Positions 38,323 to 47,955 of a stretch of DNA of 52,350 nt are shown here, one piece after another (within the stretch, counting starts at the first letter, position 1; each line of letters begins with the position of its first letter). The stretch spans positions 1 to 52,350 of the IMG/VR virus record IMGVR_UViG_3300038551_000101. One strand, written 5' to 3'. Source of the stretch: a virus. The position numbers and the translations under genes are program-made. Below the pieces are notes generated by a model. The model was not told where the DNA came from. It worked only from the letters and a program-made list of their open reading frames with translations, and ran no database searches.

Positions 38323-38586
38323 TTATTTAAGTAACGCTACCCCGACAGCTACTACTGCAACGACAACAGAAGCCCAACTTGCTGCAAGTGCTTTATTATT
38401 ACGTTTATCTTCTTTCATTTCCTTAATATCTTCATCACGGCTACGAAACATTTCGGCGACTTCAATCCGTGTAGGGAAATTTTGCGAAAATACGCCTATT
38501 TGCGCTTTTAATTCAACGACTAATTGTGTGAGGTTTTCTAGTTGAGCTTCTACTTTTGCTAGTCGTTCGTAGTCTTTTTGATCCAT
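38323..38586 (-). CDS. XhlA-like haemolysin / holin accessory protein
   Basis: An 87-residue protein: a coiled coil (LAKVEAQLENLTQLVVELKA and onward) followed by one C-terminal membrane helix ('WASVVVAVVAVGVALLK'). This matches the XhlA type, which works with the holin in PBSX-like lysis. The ATG at 38586 follows GAGGTGAG. Confidence 0.8.
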   Translation of the reverse strand: MDQKDYERLAKVEAQLENLTQLVVELKAQIGVFSQNFPTRIEVAEMFRSRDEDIKEMKEDKRNNKALAASWASVVVAVVAVGVALLK

Positions 38587-38602
38587 TTTTCTCACCTCAT
38601 CC

Positions 38603-38633
38603 CAAAATAAAAAAGCCCACTATTGTGCGCTAA
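38603..38633 (-). terminator. Terminator before the lysis genes
   Basis: On the minus strand AGCGCAC, loop AATA, GTGGGCT (one mismatch) and TTTTTTATTTT between the tail gene 38657-39718 and the lysis cassette. Partial termination here would reduce early lysis gene expression. Confidence 0.6.
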
Positions 38634-38656
38634 CATTTAGCAAAATATATTTTCGA

Positions 38657-39718
38657 TCACCAATATGATCCATATGTTGCTTCATCACCTTTTAAAGAAT
38701 CAAATATACCTGGAGTAGTTGAATAATCCTTCACCTGATACGCAATTTGATTTGTCTTTCTATCAAATACGGTATAAACTTTTGTTGTCATACCGCCACC
38801 GCCTGTTTCTTCTCCAATTGTATACATATAATCATCATCTAATTTAACTAACCCTCTTATTCCATTCGTTACTTTTTGTGATACAATTGTCATTTCCTTA
38901 TTTACTTCTACAATAGTATTTGTTTCCTTTGCGAAATACGTTGCATCTCTTCTTATCCCTAAAAACTTCATGTTATCTAAAGAAGCATTTTGAATTATTT
39001 TCAATAATTTTTGATTAACATAATCTATATACACTCTTGTAAAACTAGTACCTGATGCACTCCTAAGTAATACATCTCCATTCTGGTACATTCCCATTAC
39101 AACGCTACTACTAAGACTAAAATCGTTATGAGATATTACAAATATCAATTCGAGATTCTTGTTATATACTCTGAATTGTTTGCGGTTTTCATCTACTATA
39201 AAGATAATTCCTTTTCTACCGTTTATCCACATTCTATTACTAGAATTTGCGTATCCACCTACAATACCTGATACCGACTTTTTAAATACGCCTTTTTTAT
39301 CATATAGTGTCATTGTATTTCGGGCATAATTTGCAATTAAAACATCCCCATTTATAAATGTCCCAAAATCCATTTCGCCCACTTGAGCAGGAGATGTATT
39401 CGGTTTAATAAGGCTTTCTGAAACGATTGTAATCTGTTGCATTTTCTTCATATCTATCAAATATAACTCTACTGTTTGAATCCCTGACATAAACAATCTA
39501 AAAACCCCTAAATTCTGTGGTGGACATACCGACATCGTTATCGTATGTGGAATAACAGTTCTACCCTCGTATATTTTTTGCAAACCCTTATCAACCAAAA
39601 CATTACCAGGTATGAGTAATCTCAAATCCCACATTCTAAAAGCACTAGAGCCTACCCCATGCGGATAAAGTCTATCAGATAATTGCCGATGATTAAAATG
39701 ATGTTCTAAATATGGCAT
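38657..39718 (-). CDS. Receptor-binding-type tail protein, beta-propeller-like
   Basis: A 353-residue protein of repeated beta-strand blades, for example 'GTFINGDVLIANYARNTMTL', 'NGRKGIIFIVDENRKQFRVY' and 'KLDDDYMYTIGEETGGGGMT'. Repeats of G-x-V/I-x-x-hydrophobic with Asp/Asn turns suggest a propeller. It lies last before the lysis genes, the common place for host-recognition proteins, and follows a short fibre-linker protein. No direct family is recognised. Confidence 0.62.
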   Translation of the reverse strand: MPYLEHHFNHRQLSDRLYPHGVGSSAFRMWDLRLLIPGNVLVDKGLQKIYEGRTVIPHTITMSVCPPQNLGVFRLFMSGIQTVELYLIDMKKMQQITIVSESLIKPNTSPAQVGEMDFGTFINGDVLIANYARNTMTLYDKKGVFKKSVSGIVGGYANSSNRMWINGRKGIIFIVDENRKQFRVYNKNLELIFVISHNDFSLSSSVVMGMYQNGDVLLRSASGTSFTRVYIDYVNQKLLKIIQNASLDNMKFLGIRRDATYFAKETNTIVEVNKEMTIVSQKVTNGIRGLVKLDDDYMYTIGEETGGGGMTTKVYTVFDRKTNQIAYQVKDYSTTPGIFDSLKGDEATYGSYW

Positions 39719-40419
39719 TACTGAAGCACCTCGCTTACAACATCACCATCAGCATCATAGGTCGGTTTAGATACCTGCGTTTCAATTACAGTAGTACCAT
39801 TATCTGCATAAGTAGTAATGGTTTGCGTTAAATAGTTACCATTCGCATTCGGATCAGAAAGAACGGATTTTCTTCTAAGAATACCGCCTTTTGTTTTCCA
39901 CTCAACAATTTTGTATATACCATTTTCATCTTTAGATGATTTATATATACTAAGAGATTCCAAATGTTTCTCAATTTTTAAATTGAGTTGTTCTTGAGTG
40001 GTTTGTTTATTTTTCAATTCAGTTATGGCAGTATCAGCAGTTTTTACCTTTGTTCCAACCTCTTGCAGAACCCTTTCTACATTGTCACCTGTAAAATAAT
40101 TATCTTCATCAATTACTTTCACATTTATAGCATCACGATGAGGTGATTGATTTGTTTTAAGGATTTCATTAATTTCATTGATGGCGCCAACTAATGTAAT
40201 TTTTTCTTTTGTTGTTAATTGAGATAAATCCCCTAACGACTTGCTTCCTATTGCATTCTCCTGCAATTCTTTTAAGGCTTCATATGTTCTGTTGAAAAAC
40301 CAATCAAAATAACTAGCTGGTGGTCTTTGAGCAATTTTAAATCCAGTATCCCTCAAGGGTTGAGGTGGTTCGATTCCTCTGCTCTTCCATTCAGGTAATG
40401 ATTTAATAAAATCAGGCAT
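39718..40419 (-). CDS. Short tail-fibre protein with shared N-terminal anchor
   Basis: A 233-residue protein. Residues 1-60 ('MPDFIKSLPEWKSRGIEPPQ' to 'YEALKELQENA') resemble the N-terminal anchor of the long fibre at 40892-43588, then a helical coiled coil (about 95-150) and a C-terminal beta region. The ATG at 40419 follows GGGAGG. The shared anchor suggests that both attach at the same baseplate site, one as fibre and one as adaptor or alternative. Confidence 0.68.
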   Translation of the reverse strand: MPDFIKSLPEWKSRGIEPPQPLRDTGFKIAQRPPASYFDWFFNRTYEALKELQENAIGSKSLGDLSQLTTKEKITLVGAINEINEILKTNQSPHRDAINVKVIDEDNYFTGDNVERVLQEVGTKVKTADTAITELKNKQTTQEQLNLKIEKHLESLSIYKSSKDENGIYKIVEWKTKGGILRRKSVLSDPNANGNYLTQTITTYADNGTTVIETQVSKPTYDADGDVVSEVLQ

Positions 40420-40437
40420 GTACAAGCCTCCCTTTAC

Positions 40438-40482
40438 TTTATAAAACAAAGAGAGATCTACACCCCTCTTTGTTTTATACGC
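40438..40482 (-). terminator. Hairpin between xkdX-like and fibre genes
   Basis: ATAAAACAAAGA pairs with TCTTTGTTTTAT, 12 bp, around a 14-base loop. The T-run is inside the stem, so it is at most a weak terminator. Confidence 0.5.
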
Positions 40483-40490
40483 TATTTAAA

Positions 40491-40643
40491 TTATTCCGTA
40501 ACAACAGGCGGTACGTATGGAGATCCTGTGATTTGTTCATATTGCTCTGGTGTGATTTTTTTCATCTTCACAAAAATACCTACATCATCCTTAGAATAAA
40601 ATTCAGGGTAATACATTCTAGCAATTTTATAAAAGTCCAACAT
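40491..40643 (-). CDS. XkdX-like protein
   Basis: A 50-residue XkdX-type protein ('ARMYYPEFYSKDDVGIFVKM', 'KITPEQYEQITGSPY'). XkdX proteins are standard small tail genes next to the fibre in PBSX-like phages. AAGGAGTGC precedes the ATG. Function unclear. Confidence 0.8.
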   Translation of the reverse strand: MLDFYKIARMYYPEFYSKDDVGIFVKMKKITPEQYEQITGSPYVPPVVTE

Positions 40644-40645
40644 AA

Positions 40646-40879
40646 TTAAAGCACTCCTTTTACAGTTAAATTTAAGATTAATAATGCTTGCTGTTCTGAC
40701 GTTAAATTCATTTCTTCCTCTTTTTTCATAAGCTCCAGGACTAATGCTGCATTCTGTGCTTGTAATTCACGAACTAATGAGCCTTTTTTATACTCATCAA
40801 CTTTTTGATTAAAATTTTCAATATTAATTACACCTGCATTCGCAAAATATTGAACGACTTCATCGATGTTACTTTCCAT
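40646..40879 (-). CDS. Small coiled-coil tail-region protein
   Basis: A 77-residue helical protein (LVRELQAQNAALVLELMKKE, coiled coil) preceding the xkdX-like gene. AAGGAGTGAAAAAG precedes the ATG at 40879. Size and position match XkdW-like tail-fibre chaperone/accessory genes; the family is not certain. Confidence 0.6.
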   Translation of the reverse strand: MESNIDEVVQYFANAGVINIENFNQKVDEYKKGSLVRELQAQNAALVLELMKKEEEMNLTSEQQALLILNLTVKGVL

Positions 40880-40891
40880 CTTTTTCACTCC

Positions 40892-43588
40892 TTAGTGCCC
40901 GCCAGCTTTTAAGCGCGCTAAAATATCCACTAGCAATGCTGAGTGGATTGTAATCATCGTTGAATTATCTGCTTGTTTTACAGTTAATTCATCGGTTGTA
41001 GCCCTTATAGACTGATTAAATGTCGCTTTTACATCGAATGTGTTTGTAGTAAACAGGTGTTTATCTTGGACTAAGTATGTGACTGTGTATTCGGCTGTTG
41101 GGTCGAAATTGTTTTTCGATTGATAAGCAAAATACGTACCGTACGCAAATGTGTCTTTCGCTATTTTCCAGTTCTGTGTATCAATAACACCGTTTTTATA
41201 GATATTAATGATTAATAAATTTTTCGATTTAAATATTGTTTCGCTATCACGCGTATCGTTCAAATGATAATTAAATCCTGTAGCATTTAGTTTTGATTTT
41301 ACCTTTTCTCTAACTATCACACCACTATCGACACTCACCTGCGTCATACCACTTACAGCAAGATCCCCTTCAACTATTACAGCTTCAACTCGTGGAGTAG
41401 CAAGCTGATACGTTAACTTATATGGGGTGTAATTAGGTGCTCTATTCGCTTTTACATAAGCAAGTGTTTGTGTTGGTGCATCCTTGTCATCAACTACAGA
41501 TTTCCACGCGATAGGCTTCCCATTTGCATCTGCGGTTTTTACTTTCCAGCCGTTGAAGTATGCGCGAATTTCGTCTCCATTCGGATTAAAATTATCTGAA
41601 AAACCTGTGTCTGTGTTCGATGCAGAAATCTTCAAATTAACCGTATCGTCATCCCATACATCAGGAGCTAAACTAGTGTTTCCTAAAGTCAAAACTGCAT
41701 TATTGTATTTTAAAACTATCCCTTTTCTATTTGGTATCAACGATTGTCTACACGCAAATCTTTTAAACCCTGCGTACGCTTGAATGAAATTCCATTCTTT
41801 GTCAGAAAGTTGTTCATCCCCCCACTTACGCAGTAATTTCCACTGTCCGTCATCTTGGTACAACACATCGTTTATACCGTTTTGTCCCGCTAATACAGTA
41901 TTTGTGTATAAGTAAGATGGATTGCGTGGTGTAAATGGTTTTGGTTTGTCACCTAAAACTAGCATCGGTTGCTCAATATAGAATGTACCCGCACCAGCAG
42001 CGTTATTTCCAAACCAAAAAATAAACATTTTTGCGTTTTCAGGTACTGTGAATTTGAAGGTGTTCATTCCGGTTTTAATATCATACCTTGATATCTCTTT
42101 CCCTGAAGCGTCTGCTGTTCTTATAGAAAACCATCCTTTAAGATCTAAGCAACTAAATGCATATGTCTGTCCACCAACACAAGGTGTATTTAGATTCAAG
42201 TTAAAGTCCGCAAAATTAGAAGTTGCTTTTACGATTGCTTTATAAGAAGATTCTACTTCAAAAGAACCTATGCTAGTTGTTGAAGTGGTGGCATTACTTA
42301 ACGGTGGTATCAAATTCCCACCTTCCACAGTCACCAAAGGGTTTAAATGTTGCACACCCTGTACATACGGAAACTTATCCAGTAACTTCTGACCGCTGTA
42401 CTCTGAATCTACATTTATTTTGTTGTATGTCGCTTGATCTACTTCATATAAAGCGTCCTCTAGCAATGGTAACGATGTATTTACTTCTAGCTCCAGTTCT
42501 ACGTAGTCTGTGTTGATTACAGATACTACCGTTCCGTTGGATGGTTCTGCGTATGCTAGAAAGTTAATAAAGCCATCCGATTGAATCATACTTGAAATAC
42601 CAGGAGAATCCGTACGTGTAACAGATAATTTAGCTACTAAATTATTACTTCCTGTAACATTGCTAAGTCCAGTACTCCATTGAGTTCCATTCCATCCAAT
42701 TAATGTCGCTTTGCTTCCTGTAGGTCCGCTTCCAAATCCCGACCAATTACAAATAAGTTTTGTAATAACCTGTTTCGCCATCGCAATTTTATCAGCAAGA
42801 GCTGTTTTCCCTTGCCAAATTTGAGGCCCGAATTTATCTTCTAATGTACGGATGATGTTGAATGAGTATAATTGTTGAGCTATGACTCCACTCACAGGAT
42901 TGGATGCTGAAACTCTTAGGTTCCCATCTAATGAGCTTGTTCTATCATAGTTAGCTTGAACATTTTCATCCCAACTTTCTGTTGGTCGCTGTAGCGCATT
43001 AGAAACCGCATTTCCTTTTGCTATATTCCCATTATCAACAACACTTCCAGCAACTTTCCCCCGAAAATCCTGCTTAATCGAATAAGATACCGTTGCTTGC
43101 CCTGTAAATTTCGTAACTCCCTCGTACGTATTGCCACCATATGAAATTTTTGTAGTTCCTTTTTGCGGAATAAACACATAATATTTCGTATTATCTAAGT
43201 TGGTTTGCCCTAATAAGTTTACGAGTGTACGCCCTTGAATTTCTATATTTAATGGTGATGCTACTGGTGCATTTATGACATTTAAACCATGCTGCAACAC
43301 TTGGGATTTCCTTTCACTAACTAATTGTTGTTTATGAATTTCTCTTACAAGACTACCTGCCGATTCGCGAGCAACCCCATCAGCTCCTAGTCGTAGATCT
43401 TCTAAGTCACTAGCATGCACAGCTTTCTCTTGTAATTCTTTTAACGCCTTATATGTTTTATTGTGTAAATAATTCATATAATCAGCGGGTGGACGTTCAT
43501 CAACTTTCCATCCATTTGCTACTTTAGAAGCTGTAGGCTCTATCCCTGGTGAATTCCACACTGGTAACGTTTCTTTAAAGTTCACCAA
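40892..43588 (-). CDS. Long tail fibre protein
   Basis: An 898-residue fibre. Residues 1-70 ('ETLPVWNSPGIEPTASKV', 'DERPPADYMNYLHNKTYKAL') form the anchor shared with the short fibre; residues about 80-430 are a beta-rich shaft and residues 430-600 contain a jelly-roll-like carbohydrate-binding region ('NLNTPCVGGQTYAFSCLDL', 'FKFTVPENAKMFIFWFG'). The last 150 residues end in 'DELTVKQADNSTMITIHSAL'. It binds the host surface. Low similarity of its distal half to other fibres is expected. Confidence 0.75.
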   Translation of the reverse strand: MVNFKETLPVWNSPGIEPTASKVANGWKVDERPPADYMNYLHNKTYKALKELQEKAVHASDLEDLRLGADGVARESAGSLVREIHKQQLVSERKSQVLQHGLNVINAPVASPLNIEIQGRTLVNLLGQTNLDNTKYYVFIPQKGTTKISYGGNTYEGVTKFTGQATVSYSIKQDFRGKVAGSVVDNGNIAKGNAVSNALQRPTESWDENVQANYDRTSSLDGNLRVSASNPVSGVIAQQLYSFNIIRTLEDKFGPQIWQGKTALADKIAMAKQVITKLICNWSGFGSGPTGSKATLIGWNGTQWSTGLSNVTGSNNLVAKLSVTRTDSPGISSMIQSDGFINFLAYAEPSNGTVVSVINTDYVELELEVNTSLPLLEDALYEVDQATYNKINVDSEYSGQKLLDKFPYVQGVQHLNPLVTVEGGNLIPPLSNATTSTTSIGSFEVESSYKAIVKATSNFADFNLNLNTPCVGGQTYAFSCLDLKGWFSIRTADASGKEISRYDIKTGMNTFKFTVPENAKMFIFWFGNNAAGAGTFYIEQPMLVLGDKPKPFTPRNPSYLYTNTVLAGQNGINDVLYQDDGQWKLLRKWGDEQLSDKEWNFIQAYAGFKRFACRQSLIPNRKGIVLKYNNAVLTLGNTSLAPDVWDDDTVNLKISASNTDTGFSDNFNPNGDEIRAYFNGWKVKTADANGKPIAWKSVVDDKDAPTQTLAYVKANRAPNYTPYKLTYQLATPRVEAVIVEGDLAVSGMTQVSVDSGVIVREKVKSKLNATGFNYHLNDTRDSETIFKSKNLLIINIYKNGVIDTQNWKIAKDTFAYGTYFAYQSKNNFDPTAEYTVTYLVQDKHLFTTNTFDVKATFNQSIRATTDELTVKQADNSTMITIHSALLVDILARLKAGGH

Positions 43589-43602
43589 AAATCATTCCTC
43601 CT

Positions 43603-44343
43603 TTACCACGCTTTTAAAACCGAATCGGTCCCATCATTAAATCCATTCACTTTGAAATATCCACCAAATTTCCCTCCCTTATCAATTTCTACTTTAGCTA
43701 GTCCCTTTTGATCATCGAAATTTTCTTCTATTCCACCTAACCGAAAATCACCTGCATAATAAAACTCATTAGATGCAAAGTCACTGAACCCATGTTCTTC
43801 GTCTTCCTGTATTTTGTCAGGGAAATCAGAAAACATAAACGAACCCCTATAATATAAATCAGCAGGTATACCACCAGTCAGTAAATCGTTGACTACATAA
43901 CCGAATTCTTCAAATGGAATACCAATGGCTTCTACATAATCTACATCTATTTCAATGTGAAGCCCTACAGGATCATTATCTTTAATCCACTTTTCTTGAA
44001 TCTTAACAAACTTTTTTTCTAACCCAAGAATGAGGGACACGAACCGTAAAATAGAAGGAATAGATCCATCAGAATTATTTCGGATAATACGCGATTTTAT
44101 TAAAAATCGATATGCCGCATCATCAAAACCAATTCTGTCCTGCCCAATGTTTCGCCCAATATAATCAAGCGTTACCCCTTCTGCTTGGTCAATATCTCTC
44201 CAGTCATGTATTCTGTTTAATAATTCTTCATTTTCCTGGATATGATGAGCAGCAAGCTTCATCATTTTCGATATATTACTATTCTCGTTACGGTTATAGT
44301 TATCGGTGATTCTTTTTATCATTTTTGTGTAAATGCTAGACAA
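43603..44343 (-). CDS. Baseplate protein (DUF2612/gpI-like)
   Basis: A 246-residue protein with 'RIHDWRDIDQAEGVTLDYIG' and 'IGQDRIGFDDAAYRFLIKSR' in the N-terminal half, patterns found in the DUF2612 wedge proteins (gpI equivalents) that follow gpJ. The C-terminal 60 residues contain a repeated phenylalanine/glycine/aspartate motif (FSDFASNEFYYAGDFRLG). It overlaps the gpJ-like gene by 8 bases. Confidence 0.7.
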   Translation of the reverse strand: MSSIYTKMIKRITDNYNRNENSNISKMMKLAAHHIQENEELLNRIHDWRDIDQAEGVTLDYIGRNIGQDRIGFDDAAYRFLIKSRIIRNNSDGSIPSILRFVSLILGLEKKFVKIQEKWIKDNDPVGLHIEIDVDYVEAIGIPFEEFGYVVNDLLTGGIPADLYYRGSFMFSDFPDKIQEDEEHGFSDFASNEFYYAGDFRLGGIEENFDDQKGLAKVEIDKGGKFGGYFKVNGFNDGTDSVLKAW

Positions 44344-45523
44344 TGTTCACCACAACCTTACTAGAATCTATATTCGGAACATTTAAAGAACCAATTGAAA
44401 GATTAGAAGTTGTCCATGTTTTTCCATTATCTTTTGAAAGCTCAAGAGTACAATCTTTTATTCCAGGTACATTACTGTAAATGTTCGCCAGTATTTTCCC
44501 TGTTACAATGGTATCTCCCATACCTAGCCCGATATAATCAACACCACTCTCATCGATACCACCTATATACTTAACGATTTCCGTAATAATAAACTTGCGC
44601 CCCATTGCCCCAGCAGGAAATTCACCATCACGGTAAACCGTAACACGCGCAGAAATCGATTGTTCAGTTGCCTTACTAAATCCAATAATATGTTCATTTC
44701 CACCTTCATCGAACACTTTCAATTGCTTTTTACCGTAAGCACGGATTCCACCTGGTTTTGATTCAAGAATTGCTTTTGCAATGGCTTCATCTTCTCCACC
44801 ATATACGACTGTTTCAAAACTATGTGGTGGCCGTCCGTCTACATCAGGTACATCATCCGTATTATTAAATACTACCGCTGTACGAACACCTGGCACTTCT
44901 AATACACGCATTCGTATGCCCGATGGAGTCGATGACTTTGTAGAAAAGGAATTTGCATATCTTCTACGTAACTCCGTATCAGTCTCTCCTTCTCTCCCGT
45001 CTTTTGTTCGTTCAAGATTTGTAACGCTAATGATACCAACCGCGGGCGTAATAATTTCTGTAATCGTGTTAGGCTGCACATTACCATTAAGACCAGCTAT
45101 ACTTGCTTTAATCGGTACATTTACAATCCCATCTGAATCATCGTCATAACCAATGGCAGTAGTAACAAATTCTATCCCTGTTTTCGTGCCAATAATGGTC
45201 CCTAACTTCACTGTTGTTCCAGCATCCACTTTAAATCTAGCCATACCCACCGAAAACTTCGGTCGTTCCCGATCCATACCACGATTTTTTGCTACATAAT
45301 CTAAGCTGACTCCTTCAGCAGTGAAATAAAACGCACTATAATATATCTGCTCTGCCTGCTCATTTTCTTCCGCTCGCGCAAAAGCGATATTTTGAATGAA
45401 CATTCCTAAAGGACCACGCTCTGACAGGTTCACATCATTCCCCCATAATTTCCGGGCTTGTTCTTCCATTTCTTTAATAAAGTCGGCGTACCGTTTACGC
45501 TTAAATCCTTCTGCGGTTAACAT
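44336..45523 (-). CDS. Baseplate J-like wedge protein
   Basis: A 395-residue gpJ/XkdT-type baseplate wedge. Recognisable parts are 'LGMFIQNIAFARAEENEQAE' and 'YYSAFYFTAEGVSLDYVAKN' in the N-terminal region, 'GTVKLGTIIGTKTGIEF'-like beta strands, and the central 'GREGETDTELRRRYANSFS' (about residues 172-190). It links the sheath/hub to the tail fibre attachment. Confidence 0.88.
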   Translation of the reverse strand: MLTAEGFKRKRYADFIKEMEEQARKLWGNDVNLSERGPLGMFIQNIAFARAEENEQAEQIYYSAFYFTAEGVSLDYVAKNRGMDRERPKFSVGMARFKVDAGTTVKLGTIIGTKTGIEFVTTAIGYDDDSDGIVNVPIKASIAGLNGNVQPNTITEIITPAVGIISVTNLERTKDGREGETDTELRRRYANSFSTKSSTPSGIRMRVLEVPGVRTAVVFNNTDDVPDVDGRPPHSFETVVYGGEDEAIAKAILESKPGGIRAYGKKQLKVFDEGGNEHIIGFSKATEQSISARVTVYRDGEFPAGAMGRKFIITEIVKYIGGIDESGVDYIGLGMGDTIVTGKILANIYSNVPGIKDCTLELSKDNGKTWTTSNLSIGSLNVPNIDSSKVVVNIV

Positions 45524-45526
45524 GCA

Positions 45527-45883
45527 TTACACCCTCCCTTCCACTGTTTCTCCTGTTCCTTTTTTCGTGAACTTGAAATCAACCGCAAGTTTACGCGTTG
45601 TTTTTTCGTAATCGAACGTAATATCTTGTATATTTTCTACTCGATCATCTTGTAAAGCTGCTTCAAATAGTGCATTCGTTACAAGTGTTTCATCATACTG
45701 CTTCGCTTGTACTGTAGTACGATCAAATCCGTGACCAGGATTTAAAAACCATGAACCCTTTGCTGTTTTAAATGTTTCTGAAACAGCCTGTACAAGCTCA
45801 TCATCACCATGAACCATTTTGAAAGAGTTCTGCCCATCCAACTCTAAATCATTATTAGCAGGGTTAATGTATAAGTTTTTCAA
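45527..45883 (-). CDS. Baseplate wedge gp25-like (DUF2634)
   Basis: A 118-residue protein of the gp25/W/XkdS kind: 'AVSETFKTAKGSWFLNPGHG' (residues about 32-51), then 'DRVENIQDITFDYEKTTRKL' and strands. gp25-like proteins start sheath polymerisation from the baseplate. The gene overlaps the spike gene by four bases. Confidence 0.8.
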   Translation of the reverse strand: MKNLYINPANNDLELDGQNSFKMVHGDDELVQAVSETFKTAKGSWFLNPGHGFDRTTVQAKQYDETLVTNALFEAALQDDRVENIQDITFDYEKTTRKLAVDFKFTKKGTGETVEGRV

Positions 45884-46386
45884 AAGTTCGTCCCTCCCGG
45901 CTGCAATGGTGTGCCGTTCACATCAACTGATCCTTTCAAACTAATAGTCCCGTTAATAACAACTTTCCCTCCACCAATCGTCATCGTTGCACCACCAGAC
46001 TTTTCACCAACCACGAGTTTGTCTACATCAGCAGCAGGTAAATCATTCGTGAACAGATTAATTCCGCATACTACAATCGCATCATCTACCGCGAGCATAC
46101 GTTGGCTTGCAGGGTTGTTAGATTGATACATAATGTTATCTATTTCTCTTTGCACAAAAACCACTAGCACGGTATCTCCGCGTTTATATGGCATTCTAAT
46201 AAAATACTCTGCTGTTTGTTGTATTCCAACTGGTACTGACTTGATAAGAGTATCTCCAGGAAGTAGCTTCACATCGGCTTTTGATTTGATAGGATCATAA
46301 CTGACTATTTCTCCAATCGCGCATGTATTTAAGCCGCCGACCACTTTGTCTTTAAATCTTCGGAAAAAGTCATTTGCTTCTTTCAT
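45880..46386 (-). CDS. Baseplate spike (Gp138/gpV-like)
   Basis: A 168-residue protein. The N-terminal OB-like domain ('NTCAIGEIVSYDPIKSKADV', 'PYKRGDTVLVVFVQREID') resembles the gp138/gpV spike base; the C-terminal 40 residues form a small beta-helix ('GGATMTIGGGKVVINGTISL'). It forms the membrane-piercing tip below the hub. Confidence 0.78.
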   Translation of the reverse strand: MKEANDFFRRFKDKVVGGLNTCAIGEIVSYDPIKSKADVKLLPGDTLIKSVPVGIQQTAEYFIRMPYKRGDTVLVVFVQREIDNIMYQSNNPASQRMLAVDDAIVVCGINLFTNDLPAADVDKLVVGEKSGGATMTIGGGKVVINGTISLKGSVDVNGTPLQPGGTNF

Positions 46387-47210
46387 ACTGGATACACTTC
46401 CATTTCAGTGAAGTACGTGTTTCCATTTGCTTTGTGTCTGCCTTTCTCCACTCTGAAAAGACCATTTGCCGTTTTAGATTTAATTTGTAAGATACTATCC
46501 GTTGTAATTTGGTGGTGGAGCAGGGATACTACCTTAAACCCTTTCATTACAATCTTCTTTTTATTCTCATCAATACCGACTTCATAACTACTTTCTATAG
46601 GTGAAGGTGTACCGATTAACCCATGTTCTTTGTCCAGGATAAAACCAATTCTGTCACCGTCAAATTTATCTCGAATAAAGATACTTCCACGGTTTACATG
46701 CATTTTTGCTCCACAATCTTTTGCTACTTCGCCAATGGCTTGCCCTAGCATCGTTTTAATGGTCTTAGCATTCTTATACACAACATTTATTGGTAAAATA
46801 AAAGACCCAATCTGCAATCCACTCATGCTGATTAGGTCACTTAATACTTGTTTTCCCGTTATATTTTCTGCATAGGTTTTATCCACCCACTGCTCCATCC
46901 ATTTATCATTTACATCTATAACTTTTATCTTCGTAATTTTATCCACGCCACTCCATTCAGTACGCGGATTTCTGACAAATCCAACTAGAATAGCTCCTAC
47001 ATCCGATTGATACCCAGCGTTTAAAATAACGGGTTGTCTATCTTGTATGCTATTAATAGTGGAATCTTTTAAATTATATATTTCAATTTCGGATATATTC
47101 GGATCAGAACCATCGTCAAATGGTACATCGAAATTTATAGTAAAGTCTTCGTTTTTAAAGACGGAACTTCCAATAATTGCTTCATATTTGCGCCCCCATA
47201 ACAAACTCAT
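46383..47210 (-). CDS. Baseplate hub (gpD/XkdQ-like)
   Basis: A 275-residue hub protein. The N-terminal barrel 'FTINFDVPFDDGSDPNISEI' and 'SIQDRQPVILNAGYQSDVGA' and later 'YAENITGKQVLSDLISMSGL' with 'KTIKTMLGQAIGEVAKDCGA' are typical of gpD/XkdQ hub proteins. It joins the tail tube end to the spike. Confidence 0.78.
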   Translation of the reverse strand: MSLLWGRKYEAIIGSSVFKNEDFTINFDVPFDDGSDPNISEIEIYNLKDSTINSIQDRQPVILNAGYQSDVGAILVGFVRNPRTEWSGVDKITKIKVIDVNDKWMEQWVDKTYAENITGKQVLSDLISMSGLQIGSFILPINVVYKNAKTIKTMLGQAIGEVAKDCGAKMHVNRGSIFIRDKFDGDRIGFILDKEHGLIGTPSPIESSYEVGIDENKKKIVMKGFKVVSLLHHQITTDSILQIKSKTANGLFRVEKGRHKANGNTYFTEMEVYPV

Positions 47211-47515
47211 GATATTCCCCCAATCTCTAATAGCACCGTCTTACCTAAGTTTTCAAAGGTGACTCTTGTTTCACTACCACTATTATCCTTAGGAGTAATT
47301 GTTACTTTTGGGAGTCGCTTATCATTCAGCGCATAGAATAGCGGTAAATCTAGCACAACTTTTTCACCTGCTACGATAACCTGTCCTTCTTTTTCAAGTC
47401 CAATTGTGAAAAAGTCAAACCGCCTATTATAATGCACTTCAAATGTAAATAACTCTTTTGCTAGTTCCATTTCAAAACGGTACGGAATCTCTTCTTTCGT
47501 AATTTCAATATGCAC
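47207..47515 (-). CDS. Baseplate plug protein (Pam3 gp18-like)
   Basis: A 102-residue beta-rich protein (IPYRFEMELAKELFTFEVHY, 'RRFDFFTIGLEKEGQVIVAG'). Its size and order between the LysM/Dit-like and hub genes match the short baseplate plug proteins of simple contractile tails. The start overlaps the hub gene by four bases. Confidence 0.65.
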   Translation of the reverse strand: MHIEITKEEIPYRFEMELAKELFTFEVHYNRRFDFFTIGLEKEGQVIVAGEKVVLDLPLFYALNDKRLPKVTITPKDNSGSETRVTFENLGKTVLLEIGGIS

Positions 47516-47523
47516 GATATCAC

Positions 47524-47943
47524 CTACCCTGTAGGTTGTTTGCGTCCTGCTGAAGATACCGCTTTTGTTTGCATCGCTTCAGCTAAAACAGACGGTTTAG
47601 CAATCCGCACTGCCACTAAGGTCATGCTGAATTTTAAACCGCCTTTTACATCTACATCATGTGTAGTATTAAAACTTTCAATAACAACATTGAACCAACC
47701 ATTTCTGTAAATATAATTCAATAACTTCCCTTGTTTTTGATAAGACATTAACTTTAACAATCTCGCTGAAGCATCCGGCCCAGTGAGAACCCCGCTTAAA
47801 TCCATTTTATCTGTTTCACGTTCTACGTGATCCGCAATGGATTCACCGTCTTCAATTGGATGTTCTGTCACTTTCACTCCATACTTAGGGTTCTCACTGT
47901 AAACTGTATCTAAAATAATGTCACCTAGCTTTGCTTTTGGCAC
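47524..47943 (-). CDS. Dit-like/DUF6046-type tail protein
   Basis: A 139-residue protein ('EHPIEDGESIADHVERETDK', 'LSGVLTGPDASARLLKLMSY', 'NYIYRNGWFNVVIESFNT') of the small baseplate proteins found right after the tape measure in contractile phages. The 'HPIEDGESIADHV' box is typical of this group. It probably links tube and hub. Confidence 0.72.
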   Translation of the reverse strand: MPKAKLGDIILDTVYSENPKYGVKVTEHPIEDGESIADHVERETDKMDLSGVLTGPDASARLLKLMSYQKQGKLLNYIYRNGWFNVVIESFNTTHDVDVKGGLKFSMTLVAVRIAKPSVLAEAMQTKAVSSAGRKQPTG

Positions 47944-47955
47944 AAGACCACCTAC

